Below, in pieces: positions 33,174-42,470 of a stretch of 64,000 bases of DNA. Each line of letters opens with the position of its first letter. Within the stretch, counting starts at the first letter, position 1. The stretch is from NCBI GenBank assembly GCA_028875575.1, contig JAPPDF010000088.1, positions 1 through 64,000 of the forward strand, read 5' to 3'. The notes below the pieces were generated by a model. It saw only the letters and a list, made by a program, of their open reading frames with translations, searched no databases and was not told the DNA's origin. The DNA comes from Acidobacteriota bacterium. Lineage in GTDB: Bacteria > Acidobacteriota > Terriglobia > Versatilivoradales > Versatilivoraceae. The position numbers and the translations under genes are program-made.

Positions 33174-35783
33174 ATGCGAGGCTGTATTCCGGTGCGAGCC
33201 CTTCAATGTCTTGCAGTTCTGGCTCTACTGGGAATTCCTTGCCTGGTCACGGCCGCCGATTCCACCGCCCAGGCGGCTCATGCCATTCTGCAGAAGCACT
33301 GCCTCTCCTGCCACGGAGCCGGCCAGATGTCGGGCCTGGACCTGAGGCAAAGAGAGGCCCTGCTGAAAGGAGGCGGCCGCGGGCCGGCCGTCGTTGTCGG
33401 CGATGCCGCCCGGAGCCTGCTCTACCGTTCCGCCGCCCATCTCGGCGAACCCAAGATGCCGCCCGGAAGCCGCCGGCCGTTGCCCCAGGGAGACCTGGCC
33501 ATCCTGAAGGAATGGATCGAAGCGGGGGCGCCTTACCCCGAAGCGGGCGCTGCCGCCGGAGAACCCTCCTGGTGGTCATTGAAGAAACCGCGCCGTCCCG
33601 CTGTACCGGAACTGGACGAGGCCCCCTCCAATCCCATTGACGCCTTCATCCTGGCCAAGCTGCGGGAGAAGGGACTCGAACCGGCTCCTGCGACAGACAA
33701 GGCCACTCTGCTGCGCCGGGCCTACTTCGATCTGCTGGGTCTGCCGCCGACTCCGGCCCAGGTGGATCGGTACCTTGAGAATACCTCCCCCGACGCGTTC
33801 GAAGAGCTCATCGACGAGCTTCTGGATTCCTCCCACTATGGCGAACGCTGGGGGCGCCACTGGCTGGATGTCGTCCGCTACGCCGACAGCGCGGGGTTCG
33901 AAGGCGATGTCTTCTATCCCAACGCCTGGCGCTACCGGGACTATGTGATCAAGTCCTTTAACGAAGACAAGCCCTACGACCGCTTTGTCCAGGAACAGAT
34001 CGCGGGAGACGAGCTGTTTCCCAACAACATGGAGATGGAGGGCTTCTACGACATCGCCCCGGAAAAGCTGGAGCACATGGAAGCCAGGATCGGAACCACT
34101 CTCTATACCTTCGGACCGGAAATCCAGGAATCCCACCTGGACTCGGAACGATTGCGCTACGAACGGCTCACCGACGCGATCGACACCACCTCGGCGGCGT
34201 TCATGGGCCTGACCCTGGAGTGCTCGCGCTGCCACGACCACAAATTCGATCCCTTCACCCAAAAGGATTACTTTCAGTTGCAGGCCGTCTTCGCCGCCAG
34301 TTCCCGCAAGACCATCCCCGTGGTCAGCAGCCTGTCCACGGGTCATCGCCGCGAAGACTACCACCGCATGATCGCCCTGGCAGAAGCCAGAGCTTCCTAC
34401 CAGAGGTTCGAAACGCAGGTCAAGGACCGGGTCATCGAAATCAAGAAGAAGGAATACCCACCCGAGGTGGTGCGCGCCTACGAGGTGCCCATGAAGGAGC
34501 GTACCGCCCGGGAGCTGGAGTTGGCCGCACCCCTGGCCCAGTTCTACACGGAGATGAACATCGAGGATCATCTCACCGATGGGGAGAAGACCCGCCATCA
34601 AAACACCATGCAAAAGCTGGCCAGGGCCGTGCTCGACATCCCTCTTGAGGATGCTTCGCACAAGGTGAAATACGACGGATTCTTCGACGTGCCCTCGGCC
34701 ACGGTTCTGGGACACCTCAAGCCCGAGCTGGTTCCCGACACCTACCTCTTGAACCGCGGCGAGCTGTCTCTGAAAAGAGAGATCGTCGAGCCGGGGTTGC
34801 CGGCGGCGCTGCGCGATGACAGTGTTCCCGACCGGCTGTCCATGGGACCTCACGGACCCCGCTACCGCAAACACTTCGCGCTCTGGCTGACCCGTCCCAC
34901 CCATCCCCTCACGGCGCGGGTCATGGTCAACCGCATCTGGCAGGGCCATTTCGGACAAGGCCTGGTCCGCACCTCCAACGACTTCGGACGCCAGGGCGAC
35001 CGGCCCTCCCACCCCGAATTGCTGGACTGGCTGGCCACCGAGTTCGTCGATCGGGGATGGAGCGTCAAGTCGATGCACCGCCTGATCATGCTCTCTGACG
35101 CCTACCGGCGCGACAGCCGCTTCACCACCGGTGCTCACCGGCAGCAGGACCCCGACAATCGCCTCCTGTGGCGCATGAACCGCCGCCGCCTGGAAGGGGA
35201 GGCGGTGTGGGATTCGCTGCATGCGGTGGCCGGCAATCTGAACCCGACCATGGGGGGACGGCCTGCGATTCCCCCGCTTTCCAAGGTCGAAATGAGTTCC
35301 CTGCGCATCAAGCCCTGGTGGGCCGTTTCGGAAGACCCCGCAGCAGGCAGGCGGCGTGGCGTCTACATCCTGGCCCGGCGCAACTTCACCTTCCCCATGT
35401 TCGACAAGTTCGACGTGCCCAACTCCTCGGTGAGCTGCGCCGGAAGGGAAGTGACGACGGTCGCCCCCCAGGCGCTCTGGTCCCTGAACAACGACGCCTC
35501 CTTCAGGCAGGCCCGGGTGCTGGCCGACCGGCTGATTCGCGAAGCCGGCGCCAGTCCCGCCGACCAGGTGGACCTGGCCTGGCGGCTGGTGCTGGCCCGG
35601 TTGCCGTCGGCTGAAGAAAGGCAGGAGGCGATGACGCTCTTGTCAAGACTGGCTTCAAGCAACGGAAGTCAGGCACCCCATCCCGCCGGCGAAGGCGACG
35701 AAACGAAGACCCGGCACAGTGACGCCTTGACCCAGCTTTGCTTGACCATGTTCAACTTGAGCGAGTTCTTCTACATCGATTGA
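33174..35783 (+). CDS. PSCyt1/DUF1549/DUF1553 secreted c-type cytochrome protein
   Basis: An 869-residue exported protein. After the signal peptide, residues about 32-125 form a planctomycete-type cytochrome c domain with HCLSCHGAGQMSGLDLR (CxxCH haem site). The DUF1549 domain follows (PIDAFILAKLREKGLEPAP, RWGRHWLDVVRYADS), with a further CSRCH in LECSRCHDHKFDPF, and then DUF1553 near the C-terminus (LTARVMVNRIWQGHFGQGLV, DWLATEFVDRGWSVKSMHRLI). These proteins are usually paired with DUF1501 proteins, as here; biochemical role unknown, probably envelope redox or polymer degradation. RBS GGAG. Confidence 0.93.
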   Translation: MRGCIPVRALQCLAVLALLGIPCLVTAADSTAQAAHAILQKHCLSCHGAGQMSGLDLRQREALLKGGGRGPAVVVGDAARSLLYRSAAHLGEPKMPPGSRRPLPQGDLAILKEWIEAGAPYPEAGAAAGEPSWWSLKKPRRPAVPELDEAPSNPIDAFILAKLREKGLEPAPATDKATLLRRAYFDLLGLPPTPAQVDRYLENTSPDAFEELIDELLDSSHYGERWGRHWLDVVRYADSAGFEGDVFYPNAWRYRDYVIKSFNEDKPYDRFVQEQIAGDELFPNNMEMEGFYDIAPEKLEHMEARIGTTLYTFGPEIQESHLDSERLRYERLTDAIDTTSAAFMGLTLECSRCHDHKFDPFTQKDYFQLQAVFAASSRKTIPVVSSLSTGHRREDYHRMIALAEARASYQRFETQVKDRVIEIKKKEYPPEVVRAYEVPMKERTARELELAAPLAQFYTEMNIEDHLTDGEKTRHQNTMQKLARAVLDIPLEDASHKVKYDGFFDVPSATVLGHLKPELVPDTYLLNRGELSLKREIVEPGLPAALRDDSVPDRLSMGPHGPRYRKHFALWLTRPTHPLTARVMVNRIWQGHFGQGLVRTSNDFGRQGDRPSHPELLDWLATEFVDRGWSVKSMHRLIMLSDAYRRDSRFTTGAHRQQDPDNRLLWRMNRRRLEGEAVWDSLHAVAGNLNPTMGGRPAIPPLSKVEMSSLRIKPWWAVSEDPAAGRRRGVYILARRNFTFPMFDKFDVPNSSVSCAGREVTTVAPQALWSLNNDASFRQARVLADRLIREAGASPADQVDLAWRLVLARLPSAEERQEAMTLLSRLASSNGSQAPHPAGEGDETKTRHSDALTQLCLTMFNLSEFFYID

Positions 35784-35836
35784 CACCGGGGCCGAACCGA
35801 AACGCGACCCGGATCCCCTCAGTTCGGGAGGCAAAC

Positions 35837-37291
35837 ATGAATCCCTATTCCTGCAACCGCCGCGCCCCCGCCAGTTCGCGGCGTGAATTCCTGACCCGTT
35901 CCGGGCTGGGATTCGGAGGACTGGCCCTCAACTGCATGCTGCAGGCGGAATCGGCAGGCGCCGATGCGCCGGCCGCCGCGGCCTACAATCCCCTGGGCGT
36001 CAAGCCGCCCCACTTCTCGGCCAAGGCCAAGAGCGTCATCTTCATCTTTCTGCAAGGTGGCCCCAGCCAGCTTGAAACCTTCGATCCCAAGCCCGAGCTG
36101 CAGAAATATGACGGCCAGTACCTTCCTCCCAGCTACTTGAAAAAGGGCATCGGCCTGGCCCAGATCAAGGCGGATGAATCCAAGCTGATGGGGACGCGGC
36201 GTGTCTTCAGAAAGCACGGCCAGTCCGGCCTGGAAATCTCCGACCTGTTCCCGAAACTCTCGGAATTCGCCGACGACCTTGCGATCATCCGCTCCTGCCA
36301 CCACGAGTCCTTCATCCACGGTCCCGCCATCACCATCATCCACACGGGGTCCCTGCTGATGGGACAACCCAGCATGGGGGCCTGGGTTCTCTATGGCCTG
36401 GGGAGCGAAACCGACAACCTGCCAGCCTACATGGTGATGGCCGACGACTACATGCGCAACAGCAAGTCGGTGATCGGATCGGGTTTCCTGCCGGCCGTCT
36501 ACCAGGGAACCGTGCTTTCCACGCAAGGCGCCCCGCTGGAAAATTTGCAGCGCCCGACTACGGTGAGCCGGGATGACCAGCAGGCCATTCTGAATCAACT
36601 GAAGCAATGGAACCGGCGCCACCTGGCCGACCGCCCGGACGACAGCAGCCTGGCGGCCCGGATCAAGAATTACGAATTGGCGTTCCGCATGCAGATGGCC
36701 GGTCCCGAATTGATCGACCTGAGCGGGGAGCCCGAGCACATCAACAAGTTGTACGGCCTGGACACCAAGGAGACCGCCAACTTCGGACGGATGTGCCTGC
36801 TGTCACGCAGGATGGTCGAGCGCGGGGTTCGCTTTGTCCACCTCTACAACAGCGACTGGGACGGGCACGGAGAGTGCGACAAGAACCACCGTGAGAATGC
36901 CGTGAAGACGGATGGCCCGGTGGCCGGTCTTCTGGCAGACCTGAAACAACGGGGCATGCTGGACAGCACCTTGGTGGTTCTTTCCGGAGAGTTCGGCCGC
37001 ACCCCCATCATGCAGGGCAAGGAGGGACGGGACCACAGCCCCTACGGCTTCTCGGTCGTCATGGCCGGAGGAGGCATCAAGGGCGGCAAGGCCATCGGGG
37101 CCACCGATGAGCTGGGCTTCTACGCCGCCGAAGACAAGGTCCATGTCCACGACATGCACGCCACCATGCTCGAACTGCTGGGACTGGACCACCGCAAGCT
37201 GAACGTCGAGGTTTCCGGACTGGAGAAGCGCCTGACCGGAGTCGGAGAGGACGGGAACCACAGCGTGGCCAAACGGCTGCTGGCCGGCTAG
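35837..37291 (+). CDS. DUF1501 family protein (Tat-exported, sulfatase-like fold)
   Basis: A 484-residue protein. The N-terminus SRREFLTRSGLGFGG is a twin-arginine signal. Typical DUF1501 motifs: KSVIFIFLQGGPSQLETFDPKPE, CHHESFIHGPAITIIHTG, FVHLYNSDWDGHGECDKNH, VVLSGEFGRTPIMQGKEGRDH and HDMHATMLELLGLDH; the alkaline-phosphatase-like metal residues (D, H) are present. Start ATG 35837 (GGGAGG upstream), 53 bp after the DUF1553 gene, so an operon with it. Function unproven. Confidence 0.93.
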   Translation: MNPYSCNRRAPASSRREFLTRSGLGFGGLALNCMLQAESAGADAPAAAAYNPLGVKPPHFSAKAKSVIFIFLQGGPSQLETFDPKPELQKYDGQYLPPSYLKKGIGLAQIKADESKLMGTRRVFRKHGQSGLEISDLFPKLSEFADDLAIIRSCHHESFIHGPAITIIHTGSLLMGQPSMGAWVLYGLGSETDNLPAYMVMADDYMRNSKSVIGSGFLPAVYQGTVLSTQGAPLENLQRPTTVSRDDQQAILNQLKQWNRRHLADRPDDSSLAARIKNYELAFRMQMAGPELIDLSGEPEHINKLYGLDTKETANFGRMCLLSRRMVERGVRFVHLYNSDWDGHGECDKNHRENAVKTDGPVAGLLADLKQRGMLDSTLVVLSGEFGRTPIMQGKEGRDHSPYGFSVVMAGGGIKGGKAIGATDELGFYAAEDKVHVHDMHATMLELLGLDHRKLNVEVSGLEKRLTGVGEDGNHSVAKRLLAG

Positions 37292-37339
37292 CCGGCTCGG
37301 GACAGCAGGCCGGCAGCGGCTTGCACGAAGGCGACTTCA

Positions 37340-37846
37340 ATGCGTTTCCCCCCCATTTTTTCGCTCCTGCTCTTCCCGGCCCTGCTTTTGGCGACCGACG
37401 AGGAGGCCCCTTTCTACCAGGGGCGGATGCGGGTCCCCGCGGCCCTTGCCACAGCCGAGGGAATCCGGCTGCCGGCTGCCCACTATCACCTGGAAGTCAA
37501 GGGGGAGGCTCCGGACCGCTGGCTGATTTTCTCCTTGAACGGGACGGTGAAGGCCACGGTCAGGGAGTCGGTCGGACAAGACCCGGCCCTGGATTCCGCC
37601 GAGGTGCCGTTGGTGGGAACACACCTGCTACGTTCCACGGCGGTCAAGCTGGCTCCCGCCAAGGAGCGTCAGCACAGCCAGACGGGTCTGGCCCGCTATC
37701 AGGAGGAAAAGCATCTCTGGGACGGAACCATGAGGGTGTACCTGTCCCCGAAAGACGGCGTTGTGTACTTCGTTTTCAAGGAGCGGCGAAAAATGCGGCA
37801 CTGGAGCCGCTCCAACTTCAGGTTGCAGCGGACATCCTCCCCCTGA
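37340..37846 (+). CDS. Small secreted hypothetical protein
   Basis: A 168-residue protein with a signal peptide (FSLLLFPALLLATDEE) and no recognised domain. The mature part is mixed charged and beta-like (YQGRMRVPAALATAEGIRLP, HYHLEVKGEAPDRWLIF). Situated 48 bp after the DUF1501 gene and 43 bp before the second DUF1549 gene, it belongs to this cluster. RBS AAGG. Confidence 0.75.
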   Translation: MRFPPIFSLLLFPALLLATDEEAPFYQGRMRVPAALATAEGIRLPAAHYHLEVKGEAPDRWLIFSLNGTVKATVRESVGQDPALDSAEVPLVGTHLLRSTAVKLAPAKERQHSQTGLARYQEEKHLWDGTMRVYLSPKDGVVYFVFKERRKMRHWSRSNFRLQRTSSP

Positions 37847-37889
37847 ATTCGACCTGAAATTCCCTTTCCGAACATCGGGAGCACCCGGG

Positions 37890-40238
37890 ATGCGGCACGG
37901 CACCTACCGGCAGGCAGTTGTGGCCGTGGCGACGATGACCCTGGCCGCCCTGCTTTCACCAAACTGGGCGGAATCCTCCAACCTCTCTGTGGCCGCCCGT
38001 CCCGATGCCCGCGAGGCTTCCTGGTGGTCCTTCCAGAAGCTCCGGCGGCCGCAGGTTCCCCGGCTAAAGCAAGGCAGCCAACCCTCCAACCCCATCGATG
38101 CGTTTGTGCTGGCGAAGCTCCGGAAGAAGCGACTGAAGCCCGGTCCCGCCGCCACCAGGTCCGTACTGTTGCGCCGCGCCACCTTCGATCTGTGGGGCTT
38201 GCCTCCGACTCCCGCCCAAGCCGAGCGCTTCCTGCGGGATGAATCAGCGGACGCTTATGAAAGACTCATCGAGGAACTGCTCGAATCGCCCCGATACGGG
38301 GAACGCTGGGGGCACCACTGGCTGAACGTGGTCGGGTACGCCGACAGCAGATCGGACACCGACGACTACCATCCCAACGCCTGGCGCTATCGGGACTACG
38401 TGATCAAGTCCTTCAACGAAGACAAGCCCTACGACCGTTTTGTTCAGGAGCAGATTGCCGGAGACGAGCTCTTTCCGAACAATCTCGAACTGGAAGGCTT
38501 CTACGACCTCTCTCCCGAGAAGCTGGAGCACCTGGAAGCCTGGATCGGAACCACCATCTTCGCCCTTGGGACCGGAGGCCGCGAGGTGGAACTGAACGCC
38601 GAAGTCGCCAGGTACCGCTGGCTGACAGAGGTCGTCGACAAGACAACCTCCTCATTCCTCGGGTTGACCCTGGAATGCGCCCGTTGCCACGACCACCGGT
38701 CCGACCCTTTCTCCCAGGAAGACTACTTCAGGCTGCAGGCGATCTTTGCCGCAAGCCGGCCCTCAAGCGTTCCGGTAGTGGCGTCGACCACCATGGGCCA
38801 CCGTGACGAGGCCTATCATCTGTCGATTGCACTGGCGGAGGCCAGAGACGCTTACCTGAGGTTTGCAGGGCAAGTAAGGGATCGAGTCGTCGAAACCAGG
38901 AAAAAGGACTATTCCTCGGAAGTGGTGCAGGCCTACGAAACTCCCGCGAAAGAACGATCTGCCCGCGAAACGGAGTTGGCGACTCCGTTGGTCCAACTGC
39001 ACCGAGAGTTGAATATTGAAGAGCACCTTTCCCCTGAAGAGGCCGAACGCCACCGGGAGCTGACCGGGAAACTGGCCAAGGCGGCTGTGCTTATTCCTGC
39101 CAAGGGGTTGGCGCACCTGGTTGACTACGACGGGTTTTACGATGTTCCGTCAGCCACGGTGCTGGCTGGGGTGAAGACGGAGTTGATTCCTGAGACCCAC
39201 CTTCTGAGCCGAGGCGAGCTGGCAGGCAAGCAACACCTCGTACACCCGGGATTGCCCCGGGTCCTCAGGTCTGACTCGGTCTCGGCCAGGTTGTCCCGGG
39301 GACTCAACGGTCTCCAGTACCGCAAGCAATTGGCCCTCTGGCTAACGGAGCCAACCCACCCGCTGACCGCCCGCGTTATGGTCAACCGCATCTGGCAGGG
39401 TCACTTCGGACAAGGCCTGGTGCGCACTGCCGGCGACTTCGGTCATCAAGGAGACTCCCCCGTACATCGGGAACTGCTCGATTGGCTCGCCTGCCGGTTC
39501 GTGGATCAGGGTTGGAGCGTGAAATCGATGCACCGGCTGATCATGCTGTCCAACGCCTATCGAAGGGCCAGTCGGTTTACTACGGGCCGGCATCAGCGAC
39601 GAGATCCCTCGAATCGCTACTGGTGGCGCATGAATCCACGCAGGTTGGAGAGGACGGCTGTTTGGGATGCCATCCACCAGGTGTCGGGGACCCTGAATCT
39701 GAAGACTGGAGGTCGCCCGGCAATTCCACCCCTGGCGGAAGTGGAAGGGGCTACCTCTCGAATGAAAACTCGCTGGCCCGCCTCTGACGACCCCGCCGAG
39801 GGTCGGCGCCGCGCGGTCTACCTCTTGACTCGCCGGGCTGCTTCACGGTTCCACCATACAACCGCCGACCCGGCTTCCAACGGCTGCCCTGTCAAAAAGG
39901 CCGGCAACGAAGGCCTTCAATCGTTCTGGAAACTGAACCGTGAGGGTCTTTACCGCCAGGCCCGCAATCTGGCTTCCCGCCTGGTGCGTGAGGCGGGGAA
40001 GGATGCTTCCCGGCAGATTGATCTGGCCTGGCAATTGACCCTGGCGCGGATGCCTACGGAACGGGAAAAGCGGAAGGCCATGGGACTTCTGGAGCCGGCA
40101 GTCTCAAGAAATGGCCCGGCAACCGAGACCTCCCCTCCTCAGAAGGATTTGGAGAGCTTGGAACTCCCAATAGCTGGTGCCCTGATTCGATTCTGCGGGA
40201 ACCTCTTCAATAAGGATGAATTCCTCCGGATCGATTAG
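37890..40238 (+). CDS. DUF1549/DUF1553 protein lacking the N-terminal cytochrome domain
   Basis: A 782-residue paralogue of the gene at 33174: long stretches are the same, e.g. WRYRDYVIKSFNEDKPYDRF and QEQIAGDELFPNN. It keeps the internal CARCH haem-like motif (LECARCHDHRSDPF) and the C-terminal DUF1553, but after the signal peptide goes straight to SWWSFQKLRRPQVP, so the CxxCH cytochrome domain is absent. No second DUF1501 gene follows. Start ATG 37890 (GGGAG upstream). Evidently a tandem duplicate that has diverged. Confidence 0.9.
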   Translation: MRHGTYRQAVVAVATMTLAALLSPNWAESSNLSVAARPDAREASWWSFQKLRRPQVPRLKQGSQPSNPIDAFVLAKLRKKRLKPGPAATRSVLLRRATFDLWGLPPTPAQAERFLRDESADAYERLIEELLESPRYGERWGHHWLNVVGYADSRSDTDDYHPNAWRYRDYVIKSFNEDKPYDRFVQEQIAGDELFPNNLELEGFYDLSPEKLEHLEAWIGTTIFALGTGGREVELNAEVARYRWLTEVVDKTTSSFLGLTLECARCHDHRSDPFSQEDYFRLQAIFAASRPSSVPVVASTTMGHRDEAYHLSIALAEARDAYLRFAGQVRDRVVETRKKDYSSEVVQAYETPAKERSARETELATPLVQLHRELNIEEHLSPEEAERHRELTGKLAKAAVLIPAKGLAHLVDYDGFYDVPSATVLAGVKTELIPETHLLSRGELAGKQHLVHPGLPRVLRSDSVSARLSRGLNGLQYRKQLALWLTEPTHPLTARVMVNRIWQGHFGQGLVRTAGDFGHQGDSPVHRELLDWLACRFVDQGWSVKSMHRLIMLSNAYRRASRFTTGRHQRRDPSNRYWWRMNPRRLERTAVWDAIHQVSGTLNLKTGGRPAIPPLAEVEGATSRMKTRWPASDDPAEGRRRAVYLLTRRAASRFHHTTADPASNGCPVKKAGNEGLQSFWKLNREGLYRQARNLASRLVREAGKDASRQIDLAWQLTLARMPTEREKRKAMGLLEPAVSRNGPATETSPPQKDLESLELPIAGALIRFCGNLFNKDEFLRID

Positions 40239-40243
40239 GGCGC

Positions 40244-41290
40244 TCAATCCTTGAAGACAATTACCGTCTTCAACGCCTGGCTCTCTCCCCTGGCCAACGA
40301 AGTCATGACCCGAGGTGTCTCGCTCAGCCGACAGCGGCCTTCGATGAATGTCGACAACTCGGACCTCATGTTGGGCAGAATGCTTACGGCCGCCGCAAAG
40401 TCGCTCCGATCGAAACCGTAGGTCCCGACCAGACACACCTCGTTGCTGACTGCATCCTGCAACGGCAACGAGACTTCCCTGGCCAGATTCCCGATCAGAA
40501 GCAGAGTCCCTCCAGCCTCCACCAAAGCCAGGCATAGGGAAAACGACTCCCGCGTGCCGACAGCATCGATGACAACCTCCGGTTTCCCTGCCAGACTGGA
40601 TTCGACTTCTCCCGCTTCCCTGCCCGGGTCTCCGGAGGCCACATGAACGGCACCAACCCCGAACTCGGCTGCGCGATCGGCCTTCTCGGCCACCGTATCC
40701 AGTACCACCGTACGGGAGAGACCCCTGGCGCGCGCCATCAGGACCGCCGCCAGCCCAATGGTCCCGGCGCCGACGATGGCCAGCCGCGAGGTACGGACCC
40801 CAAGCGTCTCCAACCGCCGCCACCCCCGGGTCACCACGGCCAGGGGTTCGGCCAGGAGTCCAATCTCGGGAGGAATCCCCGGCGGAAGCGGAATCGCATT
40901 CTCCGCCGGAACCGCCAGGAACTCCGCCATGCCTCCGCGCTTGGCCAGGTTGACGCCAATCATCTTCTTGTTGAGGAAGGAGGGGTCGCCCTCATCGGGG
41001 TCAGGGGCCGAATGGGCGATGATATTGTAGATGGTCACGGGGTCTCCGATTTCGGGAGAACGGACTCCGTCACCCAGGGCGACCACTTCGCCGGCGGCCT
41101 CGTGCCCCATGACCATGCCGGGAGCCCGGCGGCCACTCTCTCCGGTGAAGCCATGGACGTCGCTGCCGCAGATGCCGACCGCCTTCATCTTGACCAGGAC
41201 CTCTCCCGGCGCCGGTTCGGGCTTCGGCAGTCTCTCCAGCTTCATTTCCCAAGGAGCATGAAACACAACGGCTTGCATGGTTTCCGGCAT
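40244..41290 (-). CDS. Zinc-type alcohol dehydrogenase family protein (MDR)
   Basis: A 348-residue medium-chain dehydrogenase. Catalytic zinc residues: C in AVGICGSDVHGF and HE in MGHEAAGEVV. The Rossmann motif is VGAGTIGLAAVLM. The four-cysteine structural zinc loop is replaced by NIIAHSAPDPDEGDPSF, so the structural zinc is probably absent. ATG 41290 is preferred (GGGGG 5 nt upstream); a further ATG at 41278 is in frame. Resembles sorbitol or threonine dehydrogenase subgroups. Substrate unknown. It converges with the DUF1553 gene, 5 bp apart. Confidence 0.9.
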   Translation of the reverse strand: MPETMQAVVFHAPWEMKLERLPKPEPAPGEVLVKMKAVGICGSDVHGFTGESGRRAPGMVMGHEAAGEVVALGDGVRSPEIGDPVTIYNIIAHSAPDPDEGDPSFLNKKMIGVNLAKRGGMAEFLAVPAENAIPLPPGIPPEIGLLAEPLAVVTRGWRRLETLGVRTSRLAIVGAGTIGLAAVLMARARGLSRTVVLDTVAEKADRAAEFGVGAVHVASGDPGREAGEVESSLAGKPEVVIDAVGTRESFSLCLALVEAGGTLLLIGNLAREVSLPLQDAVSNEVCLVGTYGFDRSDFAAAVSILPNMRSELSTFIEGRCRLSETPRVMTSLARGESQALKTVIVFKD

Positions 41291-41507
41291 CGGCACCCCC
41301 AACAGCTCAACGGTTTGGAACCAATAGTTTAAACCATTACGACTTGACTCGCTTCCAGGATCAAAGTAGCCTGAATCAAAACAGGTGGCGGAGTTGCCGC
41401 AAGACTTCACGCCCAGACAGACCCCTTTAAAAGCCGCGTGGACAGTCGCTAGACCTGCCGGAATAGATCGACTCTCCCAAATCCAAAGCCTCGCAGGTGA
41501 TCAAGGA

Positions 41508-42380
41508 ATGAGAAACGGAACGCCTAGGACAGTGAAGCGGATGGCCGGTGTGCTCGCGGTGACGGTGATCGCACTGGTCGGAACACTGCAGGCCCAGTTC
41601 GACTATCGAGCCAAAGTGGTCAAGATCGAAGACTTGACGCATGACGTGCGCCGGGTCGGACTGGAGTTGGAAGAGTCCGAGGGGTTCACCTTCACGCCCG
41701 GGCAGTACGTCTTTGTCAACATTCCGAAATACTATATCAAGCAATGGAACCAGAAGTACGGTACCGATTACGAACAGGTCTTGCGTCCCTATTCCTTCGC
41801 CTCCAGCTCCAGCAAGCTGCCCCGGTTCGATGTGATCATCAAGTGGGCCCGGCCCCCTCGCGACAAGGACGTTCCCCCGGGGATCGCATCCAGCTTCGTG
41901 CACCAGCACTTGAGAGTGGGCGATGTGCTCGAAATCACCGAGCCCACGGGAAATCTTTACCTGCGCGCCGACACGGGCGAGCCGATCGTCATCGTGGCCG
42001 GCGGCTCGGGGGCGGCGCCCTTCGTGTCCCTGCTGGAATATTTTTTCGAAAGGGGATTCGACAAGAACAACGAGATCTACTTTTTCTTCGGCGTTCGAGC
42101 CAAACGCGATCTCTTTCTTCACGACCGCTTCCTCGCCTGGGACAAGAGCAAGCCCCGTTTTCACTACATCCCCGCCCTGTCCCATCCAAGACCGGAAGAT
42201 AACTGGGAGGGAGAAACCGGTTACGTCCAAATACCCCTGGGCAAGCGCATCAAGGGGCCTACGGGAGCTCACGCCTACCTGGCTGGCCCACCGATCATGA
42301 TCAAGTTTGTTGAAGAGGTGCTCCGGTCCAAGGGGATTACCAAGGACCGAACACACTACGACGAAATCGAAGCCCGCTAG
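41508..42380 (+). CDS. Exported or anchored FAD/NAD(P)-binding oxidoreductase (NqrF/FNR-like)
   Basis: A 290-residue protein. A hydrophobic segment (about 12-28, AGVLAVTVIALVGTLQAQ) looks like a signal peptide. Then follows a ferredoxin-reductase unit: LRPYSFASSS (flavin binding, RxYS), DVLEITEPTGNLYL, GGSGAAPFVSLLEYF and HAYLAGPPIMIKFVEEVL. It resembles the C-terminal half of NqrF, but the 2Fe-2S domain of NqrF is missing and the leader is joined directly. Export of such a flavoprotein is unusual. The start is uncertain: ATG 41508, or ATG 41541 (MAGVLAV). Confidence 0.82.
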   Translation: MRNGTPRTVKRMAGVLAVTVIALVGTLQAQFDYRAKVVKIEDLTHDVRRVGLELEESEGFTFTPGQYVFVNIPKYYIKQWNQKYGTDYEQVLRPYSFASSSSKLPRFDVIIKWARPPRDKDVPPGIASSFVHQHLRVGDVLEITEPTGNLYLRADTGEPIVIVAGGSGAAPFVSLLEYFFERGFDKNNEIYFFFGVRAKRDLFLHDRFLAWDKSKPRFHYIPALSHPRPEDNWEGETGYVQIPLGKRIKGPTGAHAYLAGPPIMIKFVEEVLRSKGITKDRTHYDEIEAR

Positions 42381-42470
42381 CTCGAGAGAGCGAGAGCACC
42401 CGAAGCGGCTATTCTCGTTAGTCCCTCCACTCAACCCGGTTCCGGGCAGCTCGTATTCCCCTCCACTCCT

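Noticed and set aside
33576-35222. 548-codon antisense open frame inside the DUF1549/DUF1553 gene
   Set aside because: Long antisense frames are expected in GC-rich coding DNA; the plus-strand frame has full domain conservation.
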